Source of the DNA: Tunturibacter gelidoferens
GTDB lineage: Bacteria; Acidobacteriota; Terriglobia; Terriglobales; Acidobacteriaceae
NCBI RefSeq assembly: GCF_040358255.1
Contig: NZ_CP132938.1
Coordinates: forward strand, 3,286,001 to 3,350,000
Direction: 5' to 3'
Length of the DNA stretch: 64,000 bases
Part shown: positions 1 to 7,940 of the stretch, one piece after another
Position numbering within the stretch: the first letter of the stretch is position 1
Layout: each line of letters starts with the position of its first letter
Notes under the pieces: model-generated
The model's input: the letters and a program-made list of their open reading frames with translations, nothing else
What the model was told of the DNA's origin: nothing
Database searches by the model: none
Program-made: the position numbers and the translations under genes

Positions 1-300
1 AGGAATACCCAGCCGGTCAATACCCGCCATATACCCCGCGGCGAAGTTCGATTTCGCCGGCACCGGGTCGCCCGCGCGCAGAACACCCCAACCCGTTCCG
101 TGAACCATCTCAATTTTTTCATCAAGAGTCATCTGTCCGAGCACCATGCTGGCGCGCTCATCGGGCGAGAGAGCCTTATTCATCCACGGCATCTTCGAGA
201 TATCGGGTGTGGTCTGGGCCTGTGCTGCCGGAGAGCTAAACGAAACCACTGTAACCAAAGCAAAGATCGACAAAACGCTGAACCGTTGAAAAGATAACAT
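1..300 (-). CDS. Glycoside hydrolase family 3 (beta-glucosidase-like), N-terminal part
   Basis: The gene runs off the left edge, so only the first 100 residues are seen. The start is the ATG at 300-298, preceded by AGGAG with 5 nt spacing; a second ATG 4 nt upstream is in another frame and hits a stop. The product begins with a signal peptide (LSIFALVTVV core, cut near AQA-QT) and continues with LSPDERASMVLGQMTLDEK and IEMVHG. That is the usual N-terminus of exported GH3 glucosidases and xylosidases, followed by the GIDRLGIP segment that opens the TIM barrel. It probably acts in the periplasm on beta-linked oligosaccharides. The nucleophile region lies outside the window, so substrate and integrity cannot be judged. 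Confidence 0.85.
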   Translation of the reverse strand, partial: MLSFQRFSVLSIFALVTVVSFSSPAAQAQTTPDISKMPWMNKALSPDERASMVLGQMTLDEKIEMVHGTGWGVLRAGDPVPAKSNFAAGYMAGIDRLGIP

Positions 301-488
301 CCATGCTCCTTCAAGCTGAGTGGCGACGGTCTCCCAATAACAGACCGTCGCTTGTTTACTGACCGTTAGAGAGTCTATATGAACTAAAACGTTATAGGTA
401 AGGGCTTTCGCGCTTTTTGGGGCCAACGCCACCCAACTGCCAGGCAAACAGGAACTTCTCAGTGTTTCGCGCGAAGCTGTCCGATTGA

Positions 489-926
489 TCACTTCGCAAA
501 GAGTTGTCCAATGTCCGCGAATGCCTTGAACTCAAGCGCATTGCCTGCAGGGTCTAGAAAGAACATCGTAGCCTGCTCTCCCACTTCCCCTTTAAAGCGT
601 ATGTACGGTTCAATCACAAACGTGACCCCCGCACGCCGAAGCCGCTCAGCAAGGGTCTCCCACGTCTCCATCGGAAGCACCACACCGAAGTGAGGAACTG
701 GAACGTCGTGTCCGTCGACGGGATTGTGGTGAGCCTTGCCGTTCGAGGAGCCGGGCTTCAGATGCGCGACGATCTGGTGGCCGAAGAGATCGAAGTCGAT
801 CCACTGCGCCGAACTGCGGCCCTCCGCACAGCCAAGGGTGATTCCATAAAAACTACGGGCAGCGTCCAGGTCGTCGACTGGAAAGGCAATGTGAAAAGGT
901 GTCAGCGTCAAGGTGGTCTCCTGCAT
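489..926 (-). CDS. VOC (glyoxalase/dioxygenase superfamily) protein
   Basis: A 145-residue protein of vicinal-oxygen-chelate type. It has an N-terminal [18 protein letters not shown] strand-helix unit with a likely metal-ligand His at residue 12. The C-terminal half ends in [15 protein letters not shown], where the Glu is the usual last metal ligand. The first ten residues before the fold are short and the length fits a single two-module VOC domain. The exact reaction cannot be read from sequence; stand-alone relatives are often annotated as glyoxalase, and many bind small electrophiles. It is monocistronic here. The 188 bases between it and the GH3 gene hold no other coding signal. Confidence 0.85.
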   Translation of the reverse strand: MQETTLTLTPFHIAFPVDDLDAARSFYGITLGCAEGRSSAQWIDFDLFGHQIVAHLKPGSSNGKAHHNPVDGHDVPVPHFGVVLPMETWETLAERLRRAGVTFVIEPYIRFKGEVGEQATMFFLDPAGNALEFKAFADIGQLFAK

Positions 927-947
927 CGATCATACGACTCGAGCAGA

Positions 948-1310
948 TCACCCGTCGCACGCGGCTACCCGCGATGGAATCCCTGGTCGTAGCCGCGCAG
1001 GTAGGCTCTCTGGAACGCATCGCGAATAAGGCTCAAAGGGTCCGAGCGCGGAGTCGTAACCAGGAGTGGTGTGAAACTTCCGATCATGCTGCGGATGGTA
1101 GCCGAAGCCGTTGTAAGAGTCGCGCGCTCCGTCCTCGTTGCCCGAGCGAAACCCCACCTGATCTGCCCTTGCGATCAGCGGAGGAACGCTGGTGTAGCCG
1201 GCTGGCGGCGGAGGTGGTGGCGGGGCGTAGTAGGCGGTGTGTGACGCGCAGCCAGCCGTCAGCAGACAGGCGGCGGTGACAACAGGTAGAGCAAAATAAG
1301 AGAGCTTCAT
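948..1310 (-). CDS. Small secreted lipoprotein with apparent C-terminal frameshift
   Basis: The start is set at the ATG at 1310, with GAGGA about 5 nt upstream; an in-frame ATG at 1355 would bury the signal. The product opens with a lipoprotein signal ending LLTAGC, so Cys is probably lipidated. A Pro-rich linker (PPPPPPPAGY) follows, then a short domain containing DQVGFRSGNEDGARD. After FEPY the reading frame gives a Ser/Arg/Pro tail. One base out of step, the DNA instead encodes RDAFQRAYLRGYDQGFHRG and a stop at 967-965, which looks like the natural continuation of the repeat-like GxxxGxxD pattern. A one-base gain in the AA at 1025-1026 explains this. The function is unknown. Confidence 0.65.
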   Translation of the reverse strand: MKLSYFALPVVTAACLLTAGCASHTAYYAPPPPPPPAGYTSVPPLIARADQVGFRSGNEDGARDSYNGFGYHPQHDRKFHTTPGYDSALGPFEPYSRCVPESLPARLRPGIPSRVAACDG

Positions 1311-1425
1311 AGCGTCCTCACAATTCTGTTCGCGCGCAACCATCGGTGGGCGCACGTTCGAAGGAGTAAACGCTACTCAATGAAAAATGTTGTCGTCGTC
1401 GACGGATCTTAACCAGCAGCGATTT

Positions 1426-2892
1426 CTATTCGTTATCGCTCGGAAGTCGCACAACAAACTCTGTATTGCCGGGTTCGGAGCTGAAGCGGATGACCCCATG
1501 GTACTGGTCGACGATGCGCTGTACGATGCCCAGACCGATCCCTGTTCCCACGCCCACCGGCTTGGTTGTGTAGAAGGGATCGAAGATGTGTTCCTGGCTC
1601 TCCAGCGGAATGCCCGAGCCGTTGTCGCTCACGCTAATGCAGAGATCCATGTGTGGATTCTTCGCGTCCGTCTTCGAATTCTCCGCCCAGGTATGCACGC
1701 TGATCCGTCCGTGCTGCGGCACCGCGTCGATCGCATTGTCCAGTAGATTCGTCCAGATCTGGTTCAGTCCCGTGCACTCGCTATGCAGCGGAGGAAGATC
1801 CGTGGCGAAGTTCTTCTCGAGCACAATCTCCTTTTCGCGCAGCTTATGTCCGAGAATGATTAGCGTCGCGTGAATGCTGTTGTTGATGTCGATCGTCTGC
1901 TTCTGGCCCTTGCCTTCATAGGCGTACGACTTGACGGCGTGCACCAGGTCCGTAACTCGCCCGATACTCTCCTCGATGGTGCCTACCAACTGCATGCTTG
2001 AGGCCATCGCCTCCAGCCAGCCCAGTGCCTCTCCCAGCAACGGTCCGTCAAAGTCGTTCTTCACGCGCTCCAACTCAGCCGCGTTCATGCCGATCGAGAC
2101 CAGCGTAGGAGCCATCTTCCACGCGTTTTCGATGTTGGCTGACTCCATCCACTCCGCCAACGCCTCTTCGGCATCGCTCTGGTCCAGCGAGTTCATCATC
2201 AACGGTTGCTTCATGGCAAGCGCCTGCTTCTGCATATCGAACATGCAGTGCTTCTGCTCTTTCGAGAGATCGCGCTCTTTGAACTTGAGAGACAGCTCAT
2301 GCATTCGCATTAGATTGTCGCGCAGCTGAGACGCGGCACGGCGCGCGGCAGAGCCGGGATTATTCAACTCATGCATCAAACCCGCAGCGAGCGTCCCCAG
2401 CGACGCCATCTTCTCCTGCTGTACCGTCGTACTCTGAAGCTTTTGAAAGCGATATGCCATGTTGCCCAGAATTGCCTTCCGAACCTGCGGGCAACTGGTC
2501 ATCAAACCCCAGAACTGCTCTTCGTCGAGCTCCAGCAGGTGACTTGGCGTCGTCGCCTCGACGCTCCCGAGGTTCGGAACGTTGGTCAACAGTGCCATCT
2601 CTCCAAAGGCGCTGCCGGCTTCGATCTTGGCCACAGTGAATTCATTTTGTTCGGCTGTCTTCTGACTCACTCGAAGCTCGCCGTCAAGCAGTATCCAGAA
2701 GGAGTGCGCCAGCTCACCCTGCCGTGTGACGACTTCGCCCTTACCGATGTGGAAGTCCCGCACGCCGTCAAGACAATGCAGCTCGTCATCTCGCAACGAG
2801 GACAGAATGGGAACCTTGCGCAGAAGCGCGACTAGATCCTCACTGACTTTTTCCATGACGTGACTTTGGACGATTTGGGTTTGTTCGCTCAT
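1426..2892 (-). CDS. Sensor histidine kinase with N-terminal cyclic-nucleotide-binding domain
   Basis: A 488-residue soluble kinase with no membrane segment. Residues about 27-140 form a cNMP-binding (CAP-type) beta roll, with GSAFGEMALL as the phosphate-binding cassette. The dimerisation/phosphoacceptor helix follows, with LMHELNNP and His174. The C-terminal HATPase domain shows NLLDNAIDAVP (N box), DNGSGIP (G1) and GTGIGLGIVQRIV (G2). It lies 22 nt downstream of the receiver/reductase fusion gene and is certainly co-transcribed, so the receiver there is the likely phosphorylation partner. The sensor input is probably a cyclic nucleotide or another small ligand rather than a periplasmic signal. 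Confidence 0.92.
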   Translation of the reverse strand: MSEQTQIVQSHVMEKVSEDLVALLRKVPILSSLRDDELHCLDGVRDFHIGKGEVVTRQGELAHSFWILLDGELRVSQKTAEQNEFTVAKIEAGSAFGEMALLTNVPNLGSVEATTPSHLLELDEEQFWGLMTSCPQVRKAILGNMAYRFQKLQSTTVQQEKMASLGTLAAGLMHELNNPGSAARRAASQLRDNLMRMHELSLKFKERDLSKEQKHCMFDMQKQALAMKQPLMMNSLDQSDAEEALAEWMESANIENAWKMAPTLVSIGMNAAELERVKNDFDGPLLGEALGWLEAMASSMQLVGTIEESIGRVTDLVHAVKSYAYEGKGQKQTIDINNSIHATLIILGHKLREKEIVLEKNFATDLPPLHSECTGLNQIWTNLLDNAIDAVPQHGRISVHTWAENSKTDAKNPHMDLCISVSDNGSGIPLESQEHIFDPFYTTKPVGVGTGIGLGIVQRIVDQYHGVIRFSSEPGNTEFVVRLPSDNE

Positions 2893-2914
2893 CGGGTTAT
2901 TGGTTGGTTGCCTT

Positions 2915-4561
2915 TCAAAGCGTAGCTAAATACTGATGCACAAACTGGATTGCGATCGAACCTTCGCCTACGGCGGATGCGCATCGTTTGACCGAGTTGA
3001 ATCGTACATCGCCCGCGACAAAGATGCCGGGAACGCTCGTCTCCAGCAAATAAGGGTCGCGCTCCAACTTCCACGACTTGGGCGACTGCGCCTTCAAATC
3101 AGGACCGGCAAGAATGAATCCCTTGCTGTCGCGGCACAGCTCCGCTGGCATCCAGTCCGTCTTCGGCGCCGCCCCGATAAAGATAAACAGGGAGCTGGCC
3201 TGTCGAGCCTCTTCTCCGCGAGGTGTCTTGAGAGTCAGGCACTCCAGGTGAGTCTCTCCCCCCATCGCAACGACCTCTGTACCGGTCTCGACCGTGATAT
3301 TCGGGGTCGCCTCGATCTGGTCGATCAGGTACTTCGACATGCTGCTTTCGAGCGACTTCCCGCGGACCAGCATGTGAACATGATCGGCATAACGGGAGAA
3401 ATGCATAGCAGCCTGCCCGGCCGAGTTTGCCCCACCAACAATGTAGACTGCCTCTTCCTTGCACGACATCGCCTCAGTCAGCGCCGCGCCGTAATAGACC
3501 CCCGCTCCGCTCAACTTGTCTGCTCCCGGCACATCCAGCTTGCAGTAGTCGACACCTGTAGCCAGCAGGCACACATGGCAGGTCACCTCCTGCCCATCCG
3601 CCATCGTAAGAATGCGGTACTGATTCTCGGCGCGGATGCAGGAGACCTTCTGCGTAAGGAACTCGGCTCCGAGCCGATTCGCCTGCAGAAAGGCTCGCTT
3701 GGCCAACTCCTCGCCGCTGAGTCCCTCCGGAAAGCCCAGGTAGTTCTCGATCTTCGAGCTGGAGCCGGCCTGTCCGCCAGGCGCCGCTGCCTCGATCACC
3801 AGCGTCCGCAGCCCCTCAGAGGCCCCATACACGCCCGCCGCAAGCCCCGCAGGACCCGCGCCTACCACGACCACATCGTAGAACTCCTGCTGAGCCTGGG
3901 TGCGAAGCCCGACCTTATTGGCCATCTCCGTCGAAGTCGGCTGCACCAGCGCCGTGCCATCTCCAAACAAGATGACCGGCAGTTTGGTATCGTCGATGCC
4001 CTTTTCCTTCAGCAGCGCAAGCGCGTCCGGATTCGTCTCCGGGTTCAACCACTGGTAGGGAATACGGTTGCGCGAAAGGAAGTCACGGACCGCATGGTCC
4101 ATCGCCGACCAACGCACCCCTACGACTCGAATCCCCTCAAACGGCGGCCTGTAGCCTTCCTTCCAGCTTCCCAGCAGATCGTCGAGCACCGGATAGAGCT
4201 TCTCCTCCGGCGGATCCCAGGGCTTGTTCAGGTAGTAATGAATCTTGGCCGAATTAATGGCTCGAATTGCCGCTTCCGTGTCGGCATAGGCCGTCAGCAG
4301 AACGCGTTTTGCGTTGGGATAGATGCACAGCGCCTGCTGGAGAAAGTCAACCCCGGTCATTCCCGGCATACGCTGGTCGGAGAGAAACAGCGCGACCGTG
4401 TCTTTTCTTTCCTTTAGCTGGTGGCAGATATCCAGGGCAGCAGCGCCGGAGGCAGCACGGACGATGCGATAGTCCTGACCGTAGTGACGGCGCAGGTCCT
4501 GGACCACCGCTTCCAGCACGCTGGTGTCGTCATCGATAGCTAGCAAAATAGGCTTAGGCAT
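2915..4561 (-). CDS. Fused response regulator / thioredoxin-reductase-like flavoprotein
   Basis: A 548-residue three-part protein. Residues about 1-120 are a canonical receiver: acidic pair DDD near the start, phosphoacceptor Asp in LSDQRMPGMTG, LLTAYAD, and Lys in LNKPW. Residues about 140-215 look like a glutaredoxin-fold segment, but its active site reads WSAMD without cysteines. The rest is a thioredoxin-reductase-type flavoprotein with FAD motif VVVVGAGPAGLAAG, NADPH motif VYIVGGANSAGQAA and C-terminal GDVRFNSVKRCASAVGEG. The CxxC disulfide expected after GxGV is missing (GAGVYYGAALTEAMSC). It probably couples phosphorylation to NADPH oxidation without disulfide exchange. It is first in an operon with the cNMP kinase gene. 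Confidence 0.9.
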   Translation of the reverse strand: MPKPILLAIDDDTSVLEAVVQDLRRHYGQDYRIVRAASGAAALDICHQLKERKDTVALFLSDQRMPGMTGVDFLQQALCIYPNAKRVLLTAYADTEAAIRAINSAKIHYYLNKPWDPPEEKLYPVLDDLLGSWKEGYRPPFEGIRVVGVRWSAMDHAVRDFLSRNRIPYQWLNPETNPDALALLKEKGIDDTKLPVILFGDGTALVQPTSTEMANKVGLRTQAQQEFYDVVVVGAGPAGLAAGVYGASEGLRTLVIEAAAPGGQAGSSSKIENYLGFPEGLSGEELAKRAFLQANRLGAEFLTQKVSCIRAENQYRILTMADGQEVTCHVCLLATGVDYCKLDVPGADKLSGAGVYYGAALTEAMSCKEEAVYIVGGANSAGQAAMHFSRYADHVHMLVRGKSLESSMSKYLIDQIEATPNITVETGTEVVAMGGETHLECLTLKTPRGEEARQASSLFIFIGAAPKTDWMPAELCRDSKGFILAGPDLKAQSPKSWKLERDPYLLETSVPGIFVAGDVRFNSVKRCASAVGEGSIAIQFVHQYLATL

Positions 4562-4801
4562 ATCCCTTTATACTTCGTTGACGAGCTTTGAGACACTCCA
4601 CGTATGATTCGATTGTGGTTAATGCCCGCAAGGTTCAGAAAGTTACTTGCCCGGATGGCAGAGTTTCTCCCTCCAAAGTGGCATCGACGGCCCAAGTTGT
4701 CCGAATTGAAGACATTGCCTCTTCTCCGCTGCAATCCACCGATAAGGGAATAGCCAGAGGGATTGCGGGTCGTTTGCGCCCGGCAGGAGATTACGACACT
4801 T

Positions 4802-5458
4802 ATGAACCGAATTATTCTCGCTGATAACCAGGCAATCTTCCGCGCAGGCGCAGCCAGAATGCTGTCGCTCGAGGAAGACATGCGGATCGTCGCCCAGTGC
4901 GAGGACGCGCCCAAGCTCTTCGCCGCCGTCGACGGGCTGCGCGGCTCGGTCGTGCTCCTCTCCTCCAGCCTGCGTCTGGAACTGAAGGATCTTCTCGCCC
5001 GCACCCAGGCGGCAGGCAGCCGGACCGTTCTGATCGCCGAGAACGCCGAACTCGTGCCCGAAGAGATCGCTGTGCTCTTCGACGGGATTCTCCACCGCAA
5101 CGTCGCCGGCAGCGTGTTGGTCGACTGTATCCGCCGCGTCGCTCGCGGCCAGCGCTTTGTGCAGCGCGCCAACGTCACCACCATGCAAAGCTCCGACAGC
5201 GTCGGTACGCGCGTCCGCGACCGGCTGACTCCGAAAGAGATGCAGATCGTCGCGCTGATCGTTCAGGGCTGCAAGAATAAAGACATCGCCCAACAGCTCG
5301 GCACCAAAGAGCAGGTCATCAAGAACTATCTCCGCAGCATCTACGACAAGTCAGGCGTCTCCGACCGGCTCGAACTGGCCCTCTTCACCATCCACCACCG
5401 CGTCCTCGCCGAAGCTGCGGCCAAGGCCGGCCATCTCATCCAGATGAAGTCTGCCTGA
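4802..5458 (+). CDS. LuxR-family response regulator with degenerate receiver
   Basis: The ATG at 4802 starts directly at the receiver (RIILADNQAIFRAG); a TTG start at 4763 would add 13 residues and cannot be excluded. The receiver keeps Asp8, but the phosphoacceptor position in SVVLLSSSL (residue 54) is Ser and the late Lys is absent, so normal phosphorylation is unlikely. The C-terminal helix-turn-helix is good: LTPKEMQIVALIVQGCKNKDIA, then TKEQVIKNYLRSIYDKSGVSDR. It is divergent from the receiver/reductase operon across 240 bp. A paralogue at 14761-15546 has a nearly identical recognition helix, so the two may bind similar DNA. Confidence 0.88.
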   Translation: MNRIILADNQAIFRAGAARMLSLEEDMRIVAQCEDAPKLFAAVDGLRGSVVLLSSSLRLELKDLLARTQAAGSRTVLIAENAELVPEEIAVLFDGILHRNVAGSVLVDCIRRVARGQRFVQRANVTTMQSSDSVGTRVRDRLTPKEMQIVALIVQGCKNKDIAQQLGTKEQVIKNYLRSIYDKSGVSDRLELALFTIHHRVLAEAAAKAGHLIQMKSA

Positions 5459-5515
5459 CAGCCGCAGGATAATCAGCAGAACAGCGTCAAGTTGTAGCAG
5501 TAGGCTTTGCAAAGC

Positions 5516-5944
5516 CTAATTGCCTTTTTCTTGTTCTTCAATTCGTTTTTTGAACTCATCAATATCTAGGCGCGTTTGACTATGAAACGGCTTGTCCTTA
5601 GATACAGACCAGAGTTCATTATTAGCTTGGTCGCGTACAGAGAAAACTACGGGGGTAGGCGATACGTCTATATCATTGCCTGGTGGGGTGGGTCTGCCAT
5701 TGGTGTTTGCTGTGAACCGAAGGACCAAATCGGCGTCCTTTGCGTCCTTCAAGATTTTGAATCGCCCCCACTTACTTAATGCATCGTAGGCACGGTCTGT
5801 AATCTCTGAGTGGCCCGTTTGATTGTCAATGTACACGGTTTTTGCAGCTATCACGCTGGCCGGGAGCGGAGGACGTTTGTCCTTCGCATGAATCGGGGAC
5901 ACGATGAGAACGAGGGCAAGTGCTACTTTGCTTGCTGCTTTCAT
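5516..5944 (-). CDS. Secreted hypothetical protein
   Basis: The ATG at 5944 has AAGGAGA about 7 nt upstream and gives a clear signal peptide (VALALVLIVSPIHA-KD); the longer in-frame version would place this signal internally. The mature part of about 120 residues contains PPLPASVIAAKTVYIDNQTG, an alpha/beta segment with DAYDALSKWGRF-like spacing, and a Glu/Lys-rich C-terminal helix. The layout (bacterial outer-compartment protein, repeated AKTVYIDN motif type) is familiar from acidobacterial genomes, but no function is known to me. It is transcribed alone, in the same direction as pruA 237 bp upstream. Confidence 0.7.
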   Translation of the reverse strand: MKAASKVALALVLIVSPIHAKDKRPPLPASVIAAKTVYIDNQTGHSEITDRAYDALSKWGRFKILKDAKDADLVLRFTANTNGRPTPPGNDIDVSPTPVVFSVRDQANNELWSVSKDKPFHSQTRLDIDEFKKRIEEQEKGN

Positions 5945-6080
5945 GCGATCTCTCCTTAGAGAACTATAATCCACAGATTTGTGCAGCACACTCACTGCAA
6001 CCACATAGCAGGCGATATCATTGGGGCCCGCCATGACCAAGGCACAGATACCAGACTCGATTCCGTACACCGCGCCACAG

Positions 6081-6112
6081 TGCGGACAGCGGGAACAATG
6101 CGGACAGCGGGA
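6081..6112. repeat. Two 14-bp direct repeats, 18-bp period
   Basis: TGCGGACAGCGGGA occurs at 6081-6094 and 6099-6112. The 18-bp period keeps frame on the minus strand, where the segment would read CPHC-SR-CPHC, a doubled zinc-knuckle-like pair. No start codon fits it, so it may be a gene remnant rather than a regulatory repeat. Confidence 0.6.
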
Positions 6113-6181
6113 GTAGTCGCGGTCTAACCGGACGTGTTCTCGCGGGTGGATTTCCTTCTCACAGGTCCGAGGCCCCCGTCT

Positions 6182-7822
6182 TTACATCCCCATCTGCTCG
6201 CTCTGTTTCTCATCCGCCGCACTCGCATGCCCAATCTTCTCCGCAATACTCTTGGCCTGCGTAAACAGCAGCAGATAATCGGGACCACCTGCCTTCGAAT
6301 CAGTCCCGCTCATATTGAACCCACCGAACGGGTGAGCACCAACCATGGCACCGGTGCACTTCCGGTTGAAGTACAAATTGCCAACGTGGAACTCCTCGCG
6401 CGCCCGATCCAGCTTCTCCCGCGAACCCGTGTAGATAGCCCCCGTAAGCCCATACTCCGTGTTGTTCGCAATCCCCAGCGCATCGTCGAAGCTCTTCGAC
6501 TTGATCACCGCCAGCACCGGCCCAAAGATCTCTTCAAGCGCAATCCGCGCCGTCGGAGCCACATCCGCAATCACCGTTGGAGCGATGTAATACCCGCCCT
6601 CCGGCGTTTCGATCGCGTGACCACCGTTCAGTACAGTGCCTTCTTTCTTGCCGATCTCGATGTAATCCAGCGTCTTGCGGTACGCCTTCTCACTGATCAC
6701 CGGCCCGGTATAAACGTTCTCCGCGGGATCGCCCGTCTTGATCTTCGCCACCCGCTCCTGCAGCCGATCGCAGAACACGTCATAGATATCCGCCGCAACG
6801 ATCGCCCGCGAGCACGCCGAGCACTTCTGCCCATTGAACCCAAACGCGCTGGCCACCACACCATCCACCGCGGCGTCCAGATCGCAGTCCGCCTCAACGA
6901 TAATCGAGTCCTTCCCGCCCATCTCCAGAATCGTTCGCTTGATGAACACCTGTCCTGGCTGTGTCTTCGCCGCCCGCTCATGAATCTCCAGCCCCACGGC
7001 CTTCGATCCCGTAAACGCAATAAACCGCGTCTGCGGATGCGCCACCACCTCACTGCCAAACTCCGGCCCTTCGCCCGGGCAAAGATTCACAACGCCATCC
7101 GGTAGCCCCGCCTCTTCCAGTAGTTCAAAAAACTTCGCAGCAATCGTCGGAGCATCCACCGAGGGCTTCAAGATCACCGTGTTCCCAGTCACAATCGAAG
7201 CCGCCGTCATCCCAGCCATGATCGCAAAAGGGAAGTTCCACGGCGGAATCACCGCACCCACGCCCAGCGGAATGTACCGCAACTGGTTGCGCTCACCCGG
7301 AAACTGGATCGGCGTCTTCGCCTCACTCAGCCGCAGGGCCTCGCGTCCATAGAACTCCAGAAAGTCGATCGTCTCGCCCACATCGGCGTCTGCCTCGCCC
7401 CAGTTCTTACCCACCTCGAACGTCAGCCAGGCGCAAAACTCAAAGCTCCGCTCGCGAATCAGCTCCGCCGCCCGAAACAGCAGCGCAGCCCGCTCAGCCA
7501 GAGGCACCTTGCTCCAGCTCAGGAATGCCGTCTGCGCAGCCTTCATCGCACCTTCCACATGCTCGGCAGCGGCGCGTTGATGAATCCCAATCACCTCAGC
7601 CGGCCGCGCCGGATTCTTCGAGACGATCTTGCCCGCAGTCTTCAAGCGCTTTCCGCCGATGACAATGTCATACTCGCGGCCAAGCTCGCTCTCGACCTGT
7701 GTCAGCGCCTCCTGCATCCTGCGCTTGTTTTCTGCCGTCGAAAAGTCGACAAACGGCTCGTTGGAAAATGGTGTCTTCGGCGAGGTCGCCGGGGCGGAGT
7801 GCGTGAGATTCATAGTAGCCAT
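6182..7822 (-). CDS. pruA: L-glutamate gamma-semialdehyde (1-pyrroline-5-carboxylate) dehydrogenase
   Basis: A 546-residue aldehyde dehydrogenase of the PruA/RocA group, oxidising glutamate semialdehyde from proline or arginine breakdown to glutamate with NAD+. Visible signatures are PWNFPFAIMAGM, FTGSKAVG (nucleotide binding), the catalytic Glu in LEMGGKDSIIVEAD, and the nucleophile region FGFNGQKCSACSRAIV. The C-terminal GGFNMSGTDSKAGGPDYLLLF substrate loop is typical for this enzyme. The length fits a stand-alone dehydrogenase, so the proline dehydrogenase half must be encoded elsewhere. The gene is monocistronic; the stop at 6182 is followed by the remnant repeat region. Confidence 0.95.
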   Translation of the reverse strand: MATMNLTHSAPATSPKTPFSNEPFVDFSTAENKRRMQEALTQVESELGREYDIVIGGKRLKTAGKIVSKNPARPAEVIGIHQRAAAEHVEGAMKAAQTAFLSWSKVPLAERAALLFRAAELIRERSFEFCAWLTFEVGKNWGEADADVGETIDFLEFYGREALRLSEAKTPIQFPGERNQLRYIPLGVGAVIPPWNFPFAIMAGMTAASIVTGNTVILKPSVDAPTIAAKFFELLEEAGLPDGVVNLCPGEGPEFGSEVVAHPQTRFIAFTGSKAVGLEIHERAAKTQPGQVFIKRTILEMGGKDSIIVEADCDLDAAVDGVVASAFGFNGQKCSACSRAIVAADIYDVFCDRLQERVAKIKTGDPAENVYTGPVISEKAYRKTLDYIEIGKKEGTVLNGGHAIETPEGGYYIAPTVIADVAPTARIALEEIFGPVLAVIKSKSFDDALGIANNTEYGLTGAIYTGSREKLDRAREEFHVGNLYFNRKCTGAMVGAHPFGGFNMSGTDSKAGGPDYLLLFTQAKSIAEKIGHASAADEKQSEQMGM

Positions 7823-7940
7823 AACGCGTCGATTCTAGCGCGAGTCTTACTCCCTCGTCGCTCGTGAGATAGGGATAATCACAGTGCGTCTCCTATTGGA
7901 TGCACTGCACAAAGACTTCGATGGAACCGCTCAAAATCAG

